A program made the translations under genes and the position numbers. The notes beneath the pieces were generated by a model, which was not told where the DNA came from, ran no database searches, and saw only the letters and a program-made list of their open reading frames with translations. This document shows positions 1 through 8,531 of a stretch of 64,000 nt of DNA, piece by piece; positions within the stretch are counted from its first letter, which is position 1, and the number at the start of each line of letters is the position of its first letter. This stretch comes from Paramesorhizobium deserti (GTDB lineage: Bacteria; Pseudomonadota; Alphaproteobacteria; Rhizobiales; Rhizobiaceae). The DNA lies in the NCBI RefSeq assembly GCF_001558695.1, contig NZ_LNTU01000034.1:434001-498000 (forward strand), read 5' to 3'.

Positions 1-2048
1 CCCGTCGACTTCGCCGAAGCATCCGACGCGAGGAAATAGATCGCTTCCGCGATATCCTCCGGAAACACATTCAGTTTCAAGAGCGAGCGGTTGCGGTAAT
101 GCTCTTCCAGATCGCTGACCTCGATCTTCGATGACGCCGCACGCTGTTCGCGCCACTCGCCGTTCCAGATCTTCGAGCCGCGCAGCACCGCATCCGGATT
201 GACAGTATTGACCCGAATGCCCGCATCCGCGCCTTCCAGCGCCAGGCAGCGCGCCAGATGGATTTCCGCCGCCTTGGCCGTACAATAGGCGGAAGCGCCG
301 GGTGACGCGGCAAGACCGTTCTTGGACGCGACGAACACCACATTGCCGCCGAGCTTCTGGCGGCGGAACAGCCGGAACGCCTCGCGCGAGACGAGGAAAT
401 AGCCGGTCGCCAGGATGTCGATATTGCGGTTCCACATCGAAAGCTCTGTCGCCTCGACCGGCGCTGAGGATGCAATGCCCGCATTCGACACGAGGATATC
501 GAGCCCGCCGAATTCCACCGCCGCATCAGCGAACGCGGAAATCACACCCGCTTCATCGGTGACATTTAGAGCCACGCTGCGCACCACATCGCCGCCAAAC
601 CGCTTGGCAAAATCCTCATGCGCGCTTGCGAGCGAATCTGCATCGATATCGGCAAGCACGACGCACGCGCCCTCGCCTGCCAGCCGCTCCGCCGTGGCAC
701 GGCCGATACCGCCCGCCCCGCCGGTGACAAGCGCGATGCGCCCCGCAAGGCTCTTCGGCTTCGGCATGCGCTGAAGCTTCGCTTCCTCCAGCAGCCAATA
801 TTCGATGTCGAAGGCTTCCTGCTCCGGCAGGCCCTGATATTCGGACACCGTGGATGCTCCGCGCATGACATTGATGGCGTTGACATAGAACTCCCCGGCA
901 ATGCGCGCCGTCGCCTTGTCGCGGGCAAACGACAGCATGCCGACGCCGGGAACGAGGAAGATCACCGGGTTGGGGTCGCGCATCGCTGGCGAATTGTCGT
1001 GCTTGCACGTCTCGTAATAGCGCGTGTAGTCGGCGCGATAATCCTCCAGCGCCTTTTCCAGCCCTGCTAGCACTGCGTCCACATCCGGCTTCGCCGGGTC
1101 GAAATCCAGCACCAGTGGGCGGATCTTGGTGCGCAGGAAATGGTCGGGGCAGCTTGTGCCAAGCGCCGCCAACGGGCGCAAATCCCTAGAATTGACGAAT
1201 TCGAGAACGGCGTCCTGATCGTCGAAATGCCCCAGCTTGCGCTCCGCCTTGCCGATCATGCCGCGGATGACGGGCATCAGACGCGCGGCGACAGCGCGGC
1301 GCTCGGAAGGTTCAAGGCTTTGGGTTACAGCACCGCCAAACGCCGCCTTGCCCTCCATCCGCTCCGCCAGCCAGCGGATTGCCTTGTTGATCACATCCAG
1401 CGTCAACTCATAGCAGACCTTGGCATCGTCAGCCCATGTGAACAGGCCATGGCTTTCCAGCACCACGCCCTTCGCCTGCGGGTTCGCCTTGACGAAGGCT
1501 TCGAGGTCGAGACCCAGTTGGAATCCCGGCCGCCGCCATGCCAGCCAGCCGATCTCGTCGCCGAAGATTTCCTTGGTCAATTCCCGCGAATTCTTCGAGG
1601 CCGCAATGGCGATAATCGCGTCCGGGTGCATATGGTCCACATGCTTGTACGGCACGAAGCCGTGCAGCGGCGTATCGATGGAGGCGGCGCGGGGATTCAA
1701 ATTGAAAGTGCAGTGCGGCAGGAAGCCGACCATGCGGTCCTCGTCCTCGACGCCTTTGTAAATGCCTTTCAGCGCATTGAGCTTGTCCTGATAAAGAGTC
1801 GCGAAGCCGTCCAGCTTGATCGTGCCGACATCGCCACCCGAGCCCTTGACCCAAAGCACCTGAACCGGCTCCCCGGTCAGCGGGTCCGTTTCTGTCACCT
1901 TGGCGGAGGTATTGCCGCCACCATAATTGGTGATGCGCTTGTCGGCCCCCAGCAGATTGGAGCGGTAGAGCAGCTTGCCTGGTTCGTCCAAAGCTGCCGC
2001 CTTTGCGTCATCCCAACGGTTTTCCAGAAGCCGCACCTGAGCCGCCAT
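1..2048 (-). CDS. rhaD: Bifunctional rhamnulose-1-phosphate aldolase / short-chain dehydrogenase (3' end beyond the window)
   Basis: Cleaves L-rhamnulose 1-phosphate to dihydroxyacetone phosphate and L-lactaldehyde and oxidises the lactaldehyde; cytoplasmic. Translating from the ATG at 2048 gives about 682 residues before the left edge. The N-terminal half is a class II aldolase/adducin-type domain (opening MAAQVRLLENRW, glycine-rich ITNYGGGNTS near residue 40). The last third is an SDR domain with the cofactor motif VTGGAGGIG and an active-site YCTAKAAE. This fusion is the RhaD type of rhizobia. The gene diverges from rhaR, and in Rhizobium leguminosarum rhaI follows rhaD, so rhaI probably lies just past position 1. 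Only the C-terminal tip is missing, through the window cut rather than mutation. Confidence 0.93.
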   Translation of the reverse strand, partial: MAAQVRLLENRWDDAKAAALDEPGKLLYRSNLLGADKRITNYGGGNTSAKVTETDPLTGEPVQVLWVKGSGGDVGTIKLDGFATLYQDKLNALKGIYKGVEDEDRMVGFLPHCTFNLNPRAASIDTPLHGFVPYKHVDHMHPDAIIAIAASKNSRELTKEIFGDEIGWLAWRRPGFQLGLDLEAFVKANPQAKGVVLESHGLFTWADDAKVCYELTLDVINKAIRWLAERMEGKAAFGGAVTQSLEPSERRAVAARLMPVIRGMIGKAERKLGHFDDQDAVLEFVNSRDLRPLAALGTSCPDHFLRTKIRPLVLDFDPAKPDVDAVLAGLEKALEDYRADYTRYYETCKHDNSPAMRDPNPVIFLVPGVGMLSFARDKATARIAGEFYVNAINVMRGASTVSEYQGLPEQEAFDIEYWLLEEAKLQRMPKPKSLAGRIALVTGGAGGIGRATAERLAGEGACVVLADIDADSLASAHEDFAKRFGGDVVRSVALNVTDEAGVISAFADAAVEFGGLDILVSNAGIASSAPVEATELSMWNRNIDILATGYFLVSREAFRLFRRQKLGGNVVFVASKNGLAASPGASAYCTAKAAEIHLARCLALEGADAGIRVNTVNPDAVLRGSKIWNGEWREQRAASSKIEVSDLEEHYRNRSLLKLNVFPEDIAEAIYFLASDASAKST

Positions 2049-2252
2049 GTCATCCTCCCGATCGCAGATTGTTCAAACTGGCGGAAGCTTGATCCGCCCG
2101 TCTCGTTGGGCGCAGATATGGCGCAAGCCACCTTTCACTGTCAATCGAAAACAATCAGAAATGATCATGCTGCATCGCGATATGAAAATTCATGATCGAA
2201 TGTGATTGACAAGCTCGGGCCAATTGCGGGATAGAAAAGACAGGAGGACAAG
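2049..2252. promoter_or_regulatory. Divergent rhaD / rhaR control region with operator-like inverted repeats
   Basis: The intergenic region between two divergent genes carries two nested inverted repeats: TCAATC at 2141-2146 with GATTGA at 2204-2209, and GATCATG at 2163-2169 with CATGATC at 2191-2197. A promoter candidate for rhaR is TTGACA at 2206-2211 and GATAGA near 2230-2235, which would give a very short leader before the AGGAGG site and the ATG at 2253. The inner repeat overlaps where a repressor could block both directions. Inferred from sequence only; RhaR is the obvious candidate ligand-responsive repressor. Confidence 0.5.
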
Positions 2253-3068
2253 ATGCACGAACGCGAACGCCACCGCATTATCCTGAGCGCCGTTCAGGAA
2301 AAGCCTGTTGTCACCATTCAGGATATCGTCGAGCTGACCGAGGCATCGGAAGCGACGATCCGCCGTGACATCGCCGCGTTGCATGTGCAGGGACGCCTTC
2401 GCCGGGTGCGTGGCGGCGCGGAGGCCGTGCATCCGCCTCAATTGGCAGGCCTCGCCGGCCGCCCTTTCCGCGTTTCGGAATCCGAGAACATCGACAAGAA
2501 GCGGGCGATCGCGCGTGAAGCCGTGGCGCTATGCGAGGAAGGCGATGCCGTCATCATCAATGGCGGCACGACGACCTTCCAGATGGTGCATTATCTGGCC
2601 GCACGCCGCCTGCAGGTGCTGACCAATTCCTTCGCCATCGCCGAGCATCTGGTCAAGCATTCCAAGAGCACGGTCATCGTGCCGGGCGGCGCGATCTACC
2701 GCGAGCAGAGCCTGATCCTCTCCCCCTTCGACAATGATGTGACGCGCAATTTCTATGCGCGCCGGATGTTCATGGGGTCGCAGGGCATCGGGCCGCTCGG
2801 GGTCATGGAATCCGACGCGCTGATCATCCAGAGCGAGCAGAAGCTGATCAACCAGGCGGATGAGCTGGTGCTGATGGTGGATTCGACCAAGTTCACGCGC
2901 CGGTCGAGCCTGATCCTATGTCCGCTCACGCGGGTGACGACTGTTATCACCGACGATGGTGTAACGGACGCCGCGCGGCGCATGGTGGAGGATGCAGGCA
3001 TTCAGTTGATCGTGGCGCAGACCGCCACTGCGACGGCGAAGAAGGAGGATTCCTCTTCGGTTGCATAG
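2253..3068 (+). CDS. rhaR: DeoR-family transcriptional repressor of rhamnose genes
   Basis: 271 residues. The N-terminal 55 residues form a DeoR winged helix-turn-helix (ERHRIILSAVQ, then SEATIRRDIAALH). The remainder is the DeoR sensor domain related to sugar isomerases, with the motif VIINGGTTTFQM near residue 105 and MFMGSQGIG near 170. DeoR proteins usually respond to phosphorylated sugar intermediates. The ATG at 2253 is preceded by AGGAGG. It diverges from rhaD and is followed at 80 bases by rhaS, matching the Rhizobium rhaR-rhaS-T-P-Q-U-K order, so regulation of the rhamnose operons is the likely role. The TAG stop abuts a copy of the GAGCATGATC repeat. Confidence 0.9.
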   Translation: MHERERHRIILSAVQEKPVVTIQDIVELTEASEATIRRDIAALHVQGRLRRVRGGAEAVHPPQLAGLAGRPFRVSESENIDKKRAIAREAVALCEEGDAVIINGGTTTFQMVHYLAARRLQVLTNSFAIAEHLVKHSKSTVIVPGGAIYREQSLILSPFDNDVTRNFYARRMFMGSQGIGPLGVMESDALIIQSEQKLINQADELVLMVDSTKFTRRSSLILCPLTRVTTVITDDGVTDAARRMVEDAGIQLIVAQTATATAKKEDSSSVA

Positions 3069-3099
3069 AGCATGATCCCGAAAAGATCATGCGGCTAAA
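3067..3099. repeat. GAGCATGATCCCGAAAAG-family intergenic repeat, shortened copy 1
   Basis: Begins at the last bases of the rhaR stop codon and reads AGAGCATGATCCCGAAAAGA followed by TCATGCGGCTAAA. Compared with the copies at 13074 and 33624 it lacks about 19 bases of the central palindrome. This palindromic family is common between genes in rhizobia and brucellae; its function is unknown. Confidence 0.75.
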
Positions 3100-3148
3100 A
3101 CTAGGCGACCGAGAGGTGGGTAGAAACAACCAAGGGAGGATTAGAGAC

Positions 3149-4144
3149 ATGAATTTGTTTAAGAAACTGGCGCTTGGTGCGGCATTCGCCGTGTCCATAG
3201 TTGCCGCGCAGGCTCAAGCCGAACCTATGAAGATCGCGCTCGTCGTCAAATCGCTCGGCAACGGCTTCTTCGAGGCCGCCAACAAGGGCGCGCAGGAAGC
3301 GGCGAAGGAATTGGGTGACGTCGAGGTCATCTATACCGGCCCGACCACCACGACGGCGGAAGGCCAGATCGAGGTCATCAACTCGCTGATCGCGCAGGGC
3401 GTCGACGCCATCGCCATCTCCGCCAACGATCCCGATGCAGTCGTGCCTGCTCTGAAGAAGGCAGCGCAACGCGGCATCAAGGTCATCTCGTGGGATTCTG
3501 GCGTTGCGCCGGAAGGCCGCATCATGCACCTGAACCCCTCGTCGAACGAGCTGATCGGCAAAATGTGCCTGAAGCTCGCCGCCGATCATCTGCCTGACGG
3601 CAAGGGCGACTTCGCCATTCTATCGGCCACCACCACCTCGACCAACCAGAACATCTGGATTGACGAGATGAAGAAGCAGCTCAAGGACTTTCCGGGCCTC
3701 AACCTCGTCACGACGGTCTATGGCGACGACCTGGCCGACAAGAGCTATCGCGAAGCTCAGGGTCTCCTGACCTCGCAGCCGAACGTCAAGGTCATCGTCG
3801 CCCCGACGACAGTGGGCGTGCTCGCCGCCTCGCAAGCGGTGAAGGATGCCGGCAAGATCGGCGATGTCTATGTCACCGGCCTTGGCCTTCCCTCGGAAAT
3901 GGCGGGCGCGATCAAATCAGGCGCGACCAAGGAATTCGCCATCTGGAACCCGATCGACCTCGGCTATTCCGCGACGCAAATCGCCTATCACCTCGTCAAG
4001 GGCGACGCCGACGGAAAGCCGAACACCGAGATCGACGCCGGTCGCATGGGCAAGATCAAGATCGGTGACAACGGCGAAGCAGCCATGTCCGATCCGTTCG
4101 TCTATGACGCTTCGAACATCGACGAGTTCTCGAAGGTCTTCTGA
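3149..4144 (+). CDS. rhaS: Rhamnose ABC transporter periplasmic substrate-binding protein
   Basis: 331 residues from the ATG at 3149, preceded by GGGAGGA. Residues 1-23 form a Sec signal peptide ending AQAQA, followed by a type I periplasmic-binding (RbsB-like) fold opening with KIALVVKSLGNGFFEAANKGA. It captures L-rhamnose in the periplasm and delivers it to RhaPQ. Motifs typical of sugar-binding proteins are visible, such as QGVDAIAISANDPDAV. Its place between rhaR and rhaT supports the substrate. A 330-base repeat-containing gap separates it from rhaT, which may let the binding protein be made in excess over the membrane parts. Confidence 0.92.
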   Translation: MNLFKKLALGAAFAVSIVAAQAQAEPMKIALVVKSLGNGFFEAANKGAQEAAKELGDVEVIYTGPTTTTAEGQIEVINSLIAQGVDAIAISANDPDAVVPALKKAAQRGIKVISWDSGVAPEGRIMHLNPSSNELIGKMCLKLAADHLPDGKGDFAILSATTTSTNQNIWIDEMKKQLKDFPGLNLVTTVYGDDLADKSYREAQGLLTSQPNVKVIVAPTTVGVLAASQAVKDAGKIGDVYVTGLGLPSEMAGAIKSGATKEFAIWNPIDLGYSATQIAYHLVKGDADGKPNTEIDAGRMGKIKIGDNGEAAMSDPFVYDASNIDEFSKVF

Positions 4145-4205
4145 TCGCGGTGGGAGCAGCGACCGCCCGGCAGTTTCGGCTGCCGGGTATGGCTCCCCTC
4201 TCTAT

Positions 4206-4242
4206 CACCGTCATCCTCGGGCTTGCCCCGAGGATCCACGGC
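4206..4242 (+). repeat. GTCATCCTCGGG-family palindromic repeat, copy 1
   Basis: Reads CACCGTCATCCTCGGGCTTG followed by CCCCGAGGATCCACGGC. The core CCTCGGGCTTGCCCCGAGG is self-complementary. This family is widely dispersed in Hyphomicrobiales genomes. Confidence 0.8.
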
Positions 4243-4360
4243 AAGGGAGCGCAAACAGCACTATCGCCCGCGACGGGACCATAAGACCAATCAAGGCTTA
4301 TCGATCGAATACTGTTCCAATCTGGAACGCGTCGGCAGGTGGAGCGGTCGGTGCCCATCA

Positions 4361-4400
4361 GCCGTGGATCCTCGGGTCAAGCTTGAGGATGACGATGGGA
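4361..4400 (-). repeat. GTCATCCTCGGG-family palindromic repeat, copy 2, inverted
   Basis: Reads in reverse orientation to the copy at 4206 (GCCGTGGATCCTCGGGTCAA followed by GCTTGAGGATGACGATGGGA). It is slightly diverged in the palindrome core, which pairs AAGCTTGA against TCAAGCTT instead of a fully GC stem. Confidence 0.8.
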
Positions 4401-4474
4401 AGGGCGGGAGGCGCCCGGCAAGTAACGGGCGCTGTCCCTCAGCGTCGAACGAAGAGAATATTCAGGTCCACACA

Positions 4475-6004
4475 ATGAACGCAGCCGTCCAGACGCCCAT
4501 TCAAGAAACGGCCCGTCCGGTCCCGCTTCTCGAAATGCGTGGCATCTCGAAATCATTCCCCGGCGTCCGCGCGCTCGATCAGGTCGATATCGCCCTCTAT
4601 CCCGGCACGGTGACGGCGCTGATCGGTGAAAACGGCGCGGGCAAATCGACGCTGGTGAAAATCCTCACCGGTATCTACCAGCCGGATGAGGGTGAAATCC
4701 TCGTAGGCGGCAAGCCGGTCGCCTTCGTCACCGCGCAGGACGCAACGAACCACGGCGTCACCGCGATTCATCAGGAAACCGTGCTTTTCGATGAACTGTC
4801 GGTGGCTGAAAACATCTATCTCGGCCACGCGCCGAAAACGAAGCTCGGCCTCGTCGATTGGAAAGCGCTCAATGCCCGCTCGCTGGCGCTGCTCCACTCG
4901 CTGGAAACGACGGTCGATGTGCGCGCCAAGCTGAAAGAGCTTTCCATCGCGCAGCGCCACCTCGTCGCCATTGCCCGCGCGCTGTCCGTCGACGCCCGCA
5001 TCGTCATCATGGATGAACCCACCGCCGCCCTGTCGCGAAAAGAAGTGGACGACCTCTTCCAGATCATCGAGCGGCTGAAATCCCAGGGCAAGGCCATCCT
5101 CTTCATCAGCCACAAATTCGATGAGGTCTACGAGATCGCGCAGAATTATGCCGTTTTCCGCGACGGCCGCGCCGTCGGTCATGGTGCGTTGAAGGATACC
5201 AGCCAAAACGAGATCGTGCGGCTGATGGTCGGCCGCTCGGTCGACCAGGTCTTTCCCAAGATCGACGTGACGCCGGGCGAGACCGCGCTGAAGGTCGAGA
5301 ATTATTCGCATCCGACCGAATTCCGCGGCATCTCCTTCGAGCTGCGGCGCGGCGAAATCCTCGGGCTCTATGGCCTCGTCGGCGCGGGCCGGTCGGAGTT
5401 CTGCCAGTCGCTGTTCGGCGTGACCCGTCCCTCCGGCGGCAGGCTGACGCTTGAAGGCCGCGAGATCACCATCCGCTCGCCGCGCGACGCCATCGCGCAT
5501 GGCGTCGTCTACGTGCCGGAGGAGCGCGGACGCCATGGCGCCGTGCTGCAGATGCCGATCTTCCAGAACATGTCGCTCCCCTCGCTCACCCGCACCTCAC
5601 GCGCGGGCTTCCTGCGCTCCGCGGAAGAATTCGCGCTGGCGCGCCGCTATGCCGAACGCTTTGACCTTCGCGCCGCCGCCCTTTCCGTACCGGTCGGTAC
5701 GCTCTCAGGCGGCAACCAGCAGAAGGTCGTCATCGGCAAATGGCTCGCCACGCAGCCCAAGGTCATCATTCTCGACGAACCGACCAAGGGTATCGACATC
5801 GGCTCCAAGGCCGCCGTCCACGCCTTCATCAGTGAGCTCGCCGCAGAAGGACTGAGCATCATCATGGTTTCATCCGAACTGCCTGAAATCATGGGCATGT
5901 CCGACCGCGTCCTCGTCATGCGCGAAGGATTATCGGCAGGGCTCTTCGACAGGCAATCGCTTGATGCCGAGACTCTGGTGCGGGCAGCGACGGGGAATGC
6001 ATAA
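4475..6004 (+). CDS. rhaT: Rhamnose ABC transporter ATP-binding protein (two fused nucleotide-binding domains)
   Basis: 509 residues from the ATG at 4475. Two tandem ABC domains as in RbsA/XylG. Domain 1 has Walker A GENGAGKST (51-59), a signature ELSIAQRH and Walker B IVIMDEPTAALS. Domain 2 has the degenerate Walker A GLVGAGRSE usual in this family, signature LSGGNQQK and Walker B VIILDEPTKGID. It energises L-rhamnose import with RhaP and RhaQ on the cytoplasmic face of the inner membrane. The upstream frame is open to 4223, but the start is set by the conserved N-terminus. The stop TAA touches the rhaP ATG. Confidence 0.93.
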   Translation: MNAAVQTPIQETARPVPLLEMRGISKSFPGVRALDQVDIALYPGTVTALIGENGAGKSTLVKILTGIYQPDEGEILVGGKPVAFVTAQDATNHGVTAIHQETVLFDELSVAENIYLGHAPKTKLGLVDWKALNARSLALLHSLETTVDVRAKLKELSIAQRHLVAIARALSVDARIVIMDEPTAALSRKEVDDLFQIIERLKSQGKAILFISHKFDEVYEIAQNYAVFRDGRAVGHGALKDTSQNEIVRLMVGRSVDQVFPKIDVTPGETALKVENYSHPTEFRGISFELRRGEILGLYGLVGAGRSEFCQSLFGVTRPSGGRLTLEGREITIRSPRDAIAHGVVYVPEERGRHGAVLQMPIFQNMSLPSLTRTSRAGFLRSAEEFALARRYAERFDLRAAALSVPVGTLSGGNQQKVVIGKWLATQPKVIILDEPTKGIDIGSKAAVHAFISELAAEGLSIIMVSSELPEIMGMSDRVLVMREGLSAGLFDRQSLDAETLVRAATGNA

Positions 6005-7006
6005 ATGAACCGGATCCTCAAACACCGCGAAATCCTGCTCTTCGGCATCATCGCCATCCTCGTGGCAGGCTTTTCTGCCCGAGCGCCGGGCTTCGCCTCG
6101 CCAAAGAACCTTGCCGGTATCTTCAACGACACCTCGATCCTCATCATCCTGGCGCTCGGCCAGATGGCGGTGATCCTGACCAAATCCATCGACCTCTCCG
6201 TTGCCGCCAATCTGGCCTTTACCGGCATGGCCGTGGCGATGCTGAACGCCGCCCATCCGGAACTACCGCTCGCCCTGCTCATCGTGGTCGCGCTTGGCAT
6301 CGGCGCCTTCCTCGGCGCAATCAACGGCCTCTTCGTCTGGAAGCTCGGCATCCCTCCCATCGTCGTAACGCTGGGTACGCTCACCATCTATCGCGGCATG
6401 GCCTTTGTCCTGTCAGGCGGCGGCTGGGTCAACGCCCACCAGATGACCCCGGTCTTCCTCAACACGCCGCGCCAGGTCTTCCTCGGCCTTCCCATTCTCG
6501 GCTGGACGGCAATTGCGATCGTCATTCTCGTCACCATCATGATGACGCGAACCTTCTTCGGCCGCGCACTCTATGCCTCCGGCGGCAATCCCACCGCCGC
6601 CGTCTATGCCGGCATCGATGTCGGGCGCACCCGCTTCTTCGCTTTCGTGCTGTCGGGCGCGCTGGCGGGGCTCTGCGGCTATCTCTGGGTCTCGCGCTAT
6701 GCCGTCGCCTACGTCGATATCGCCGCCGGTTTCGAGCTTGACAGCGTGGCGGCCTGCGTCATCGGCGGCATCTCGACGCTGGGCGGCATCGGCACGGTCG
6801 CGGGCACCGTGCTCGGCGCGCTGTTCCTCGGCGTCATCAAGAACGCCCTGCCGGTCATCAACATCTCGCCCTTCTGGCAGATGGCGATTTCGGGCGCGGT
6901 CATCATCCTCGCCGTCATCTTCAATGCCCGCCAGGAGAAGCGGCGCGGCCGCATCATCCTGCGCGACAAGGCGGCCAAGACTTATCAGGAGGCCCCCGCA
7001 GCATGA
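6005..7006 (+). CDS. rhaP: Rhamnose ABC transporter permease
   Basis: 333 residues with roughly eight to ten hydrophobic segments, of the ribose/xylose permease (BPD_transp_2) family. The EAA-like coupling region is visible as ALYASGGNPTAAVYAGIDV near residue 195, and the C-terminal glycine-rich ACVIGGISTLGGIGTVAGTV near 255 is characteristic. It forms the inner-membrane channel with RhaQ. It starts directly after the rhaT stop and its own stop overlaps the rhaQ start by four bases (ATGA at 7003-7006), showing translational coupling. Confidence 0.92.
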   Translation: MNRILKHREILLFGIIAILVAGFSARAPGFASPKNLAGIFNDTSILIILALGQMAVILTKSIDLSVAANLAFTGMAVAMLNAAHPELPLALLIVVALGIGAFLGAINGLFVWKLGIPPIVVTLGTLTIYRGMAFVLSGGGWVNAHQMTPVFLNTPRQVFLGLPILGWTAIAIVILVTIMMTRTFFGRALYASGGNPTAAVYAGIDVGRTRFFAFVLSGALAGLCGYLWVSRYAVAYVDIAAGFELDSVAACVIGGISTLGGIGTVAGTVLGALFLGVIKNALPVINISPFWQMAISGAVIILAVIFNARQEKRRGRIILRDKAAKTYQEAPAA

Positions 7007-8004
7007 GCGCCGTTCCAGAAAAGCGCCGTATTCCTGACCGGCTCGGCACATCCTTCACCCGGCTGTTCTCAAGCTGGGAGATGCTCCTGCTGGGGGTGGC
7101 GATTGTGATCTTCATCGCCAATTCCTTTGCCTCGCCCTATTTCCTCAATGTCTGGAATCTCTCCGACGCCACCTTCAACTTCACCGAAAAGGCGATGATC
7201 GCCTTTGCCATGGCATTGCTGATCATCTCGGGGGAGATCGATCTGTCAGTCGCCGCCATCATCGCACTCGCCTCCACCGCGATGGGCGCCGCGGCGCAAA
7301 TGGGCGTCGGCACACCGGGGCTGGTTGCAATCGGTGTCAGTGTCGGGCTTCTCGCCGGGGCGTTCAACGGCTTGCTGGTGGCGGGGCTTGGACTTCCCTC
7401 CATCGTCGTCACCATCGGCACAATGAGCCTCTTCCGCGGCATCTCCTATATCGTGCTGGGCGATCAGGCCTATGGCGGATATCCCGAGAGCTTCGCCTAT
7501 TTCGGACAGGGCTATGTCTTCTGGGTATTCTCGTTTGAATTCGTGCTCTTTGCGCTTTGCGCAGTTCTCTTCGCCGTTCTGCTGCATGCCACCAGCTTCG
7601 GTCGCAGGGTCTATGCCATCGGCAACAATGCCTTCGCGGCGCGTTTTTCCGGTATTCCAGTGGAGCGGGTCAAATTCATCCTGTTCCTGCTGACCGGCCT
7701 GATGAGCGGCATCGCCGCCGTCTGCCTGACCTCGCGGCTGGGCTCCACCCGTCCGTCGATCGCCCAAGGCTGGGAGCTTGAAATCGTTACCATGGTGGTG
7801 CTCGGCGGCGTCTCGATCCTCGGCGGCTCAGGCACCATCGGCGGCGTCGTCATCGCCGCCTTCGTCATGGGCCTCGTCACCTTCGGCCTGGGACTTCTCA
7901 ACGTGCCCGGCATCGTCATGTCGATCTTCATCGGCCTGCTATTGATCGTCACCATTTCGCTGCCGATCATCATTCGCCGTCTCAAATCCGGAAAAGTCGC
8001 ATGA
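7003..8004 (+). CDS. rhaQ: Rhamnose ABC transporter permease, second subunit
   Basis: 333 residues, paralogue of RhaP with the same family signatures: [21 protein letters not shown] in the cytoplasmic coupling loop and [17 protein letters not shown] near the C-terminus. The N-terminal 25 residues are hydrophilic, then repeated membrane segments follow. It overlaps rhaP by four bases at the start and rhaU by four at the end. Two different permeases plus one double ATPase is the typical composition of the rhizobial rhamnose importer. Confidence 0.92.
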   Translation: MSAVPEKRRIPDRLGTSFTRLFSSWEMLLLGVAIVIFIANSFASPYFLNVWNLSDATFNFTEKAMIAFAMALLIISGEIDLSVAAIIALASTAMGAAAQMGVGTPGLVAIGVSVGLLAGAFNGLLVAGLGLPSIVVTIGTMSLFRGISYIVLGDQAYGGYPESFAYFGQGYVFWVFSFEFVLFALCAVLFAVLLHATSFGRRVYAIGNNAFAARFSGIPVERVKFILFLLTGLMSGIAAVCLTSRLGSTRPSIAQGWELEIVTMVVLGGVSILGGSGTIGGVVIAAFVMGLVTFGLGLLNVPGIVMSIFIGLLLIVTISLPIIIRRLKSGKVA

Positions 8005-8321
8005 ATACCGAGAAATACGCTTTCAAGATGCGGCTCAATCCCGGCATGGAAGCCGAATACAAGCGCCGCCATGACGCGATATGGCCGGAGCTGGTGGAAC
8101 TGCTGCACGAGGCGGGCGTTTCCGACTATTCCATCCATCTCGACCCCGAGACCAACACGCTTTTCGGCGTCCTGACGCGTACGGCGGACCATCGTATGGC
8201 TGACCTCCCCAACCATCCGGTGATGAAGAAATGGTGGGCGCATATGGCCGACATCATGGAAACGAATCCGGACAATTCGCCGGTACAGTCTGAACTCGTG
8301 ACTGTGTTTCATCTGGCTTAG
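8001..8321 (+). CDS. rhaU: L-rhamnose mutarotase
   Basis: 106 residues, the usual length of RhaM/RhaU proteins. It interconverts alpha- and beta-L-rhamnopyranose in the cytoplasm so that the anomer needed by the isomerase is available. Family landmarks are [20 protein letters not shown] near the start, [16 protein letters not shown] in the middle and the tryptophan pair in [12 protein letters not shown]. The start overlaps the rhaQ stop. A 210-base repeat-bearing gap follows before rhaK. Confidence 0.93.
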   Translation: MNTEKYAFKMRLNPGMEAEYKRRHDAIWPELVELLHEAGVSDYSIHLDPETNTLFGVLTRTADHRMADLPNHPVMKKWWAHMADIMETNPDNSPVQSELVTVFHLA

Positions 8322-8352
8322 GGAGAAATTCGTTTGATCGAAACGCGAGGCG

Positions 8353-8509
8353 CCCCCCTCTGTCCTGCCGGACATCTCCCCCGCATGGGGAGAGATTACG
8401 CCGTCATCAACATGCAGCATCAATCGCCAACGTTGCAGGATGAAAGCGGTGAGCCGTATCGGCCAATCTCCCCCCTTGTGGGGGAGATGCCCGGCAGGGC
8501 AGAGGGGGG
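8353..8509. repeat. RIME-like intergenic element, full-length copy A
   Basis: About 157 bases with imperfect terminal inverted repeats: the left end reads CCCCCCTCTGTCCTGCCGGA and the right end is its near-complement, GGCAGGGCAGAGGGGGG. Just inside each end lies a smaller hairpin built from ATCTCCCC and GGGGAGAT. The interior aligns with copy B at 11228. This organisation resembles the RIME elements described in Sinorhizobium. It separates rhaU from rhaK and happens to be open in the rhaK frame. Confidence 0.8.
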
Positions 8510-8531
8510 TACTCCCGCCAGCGTTTCCATC

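Larger units (their letters stand above)
4145..4474. other. Intergenic gap between rhaS and rhaT holding a facing pair of GTCATCCTCGGG repeats
   Basis: No convincing gene. Two repeat copies lie in opposite orientation at 4206-4242 and 4361-4400. Each has an internal palindrome of the CCTCGGG...CCCGAGG kind, and together they could fold into a long stem enclosing about 120 bases. The stretch is open in the reading frame of rhaT but starts well upstream of its ribosome-binding site, so that extension is not believed. Confidence 0.7.

Noticed and set aside
1-2048. rhaD as a truncated pseudogene
   Set aside because: Frame and motifs are intact to the window edge; the missing end is a window effect.
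1140-2195. 351-residue open frame opposite rhaD
   Set aside because: Antisense shadow of a clear aldolase/dehydrogenase coding sequence in GC-rich DNA; no family motifs.
8334-8531. N-terminal extension of rhaK by 66 residues
   Set aside because: It translates a dispersed repeat (PLCPAGHLP...PLVGEMPGRAEGG), and kinase homology starts only at 8532.
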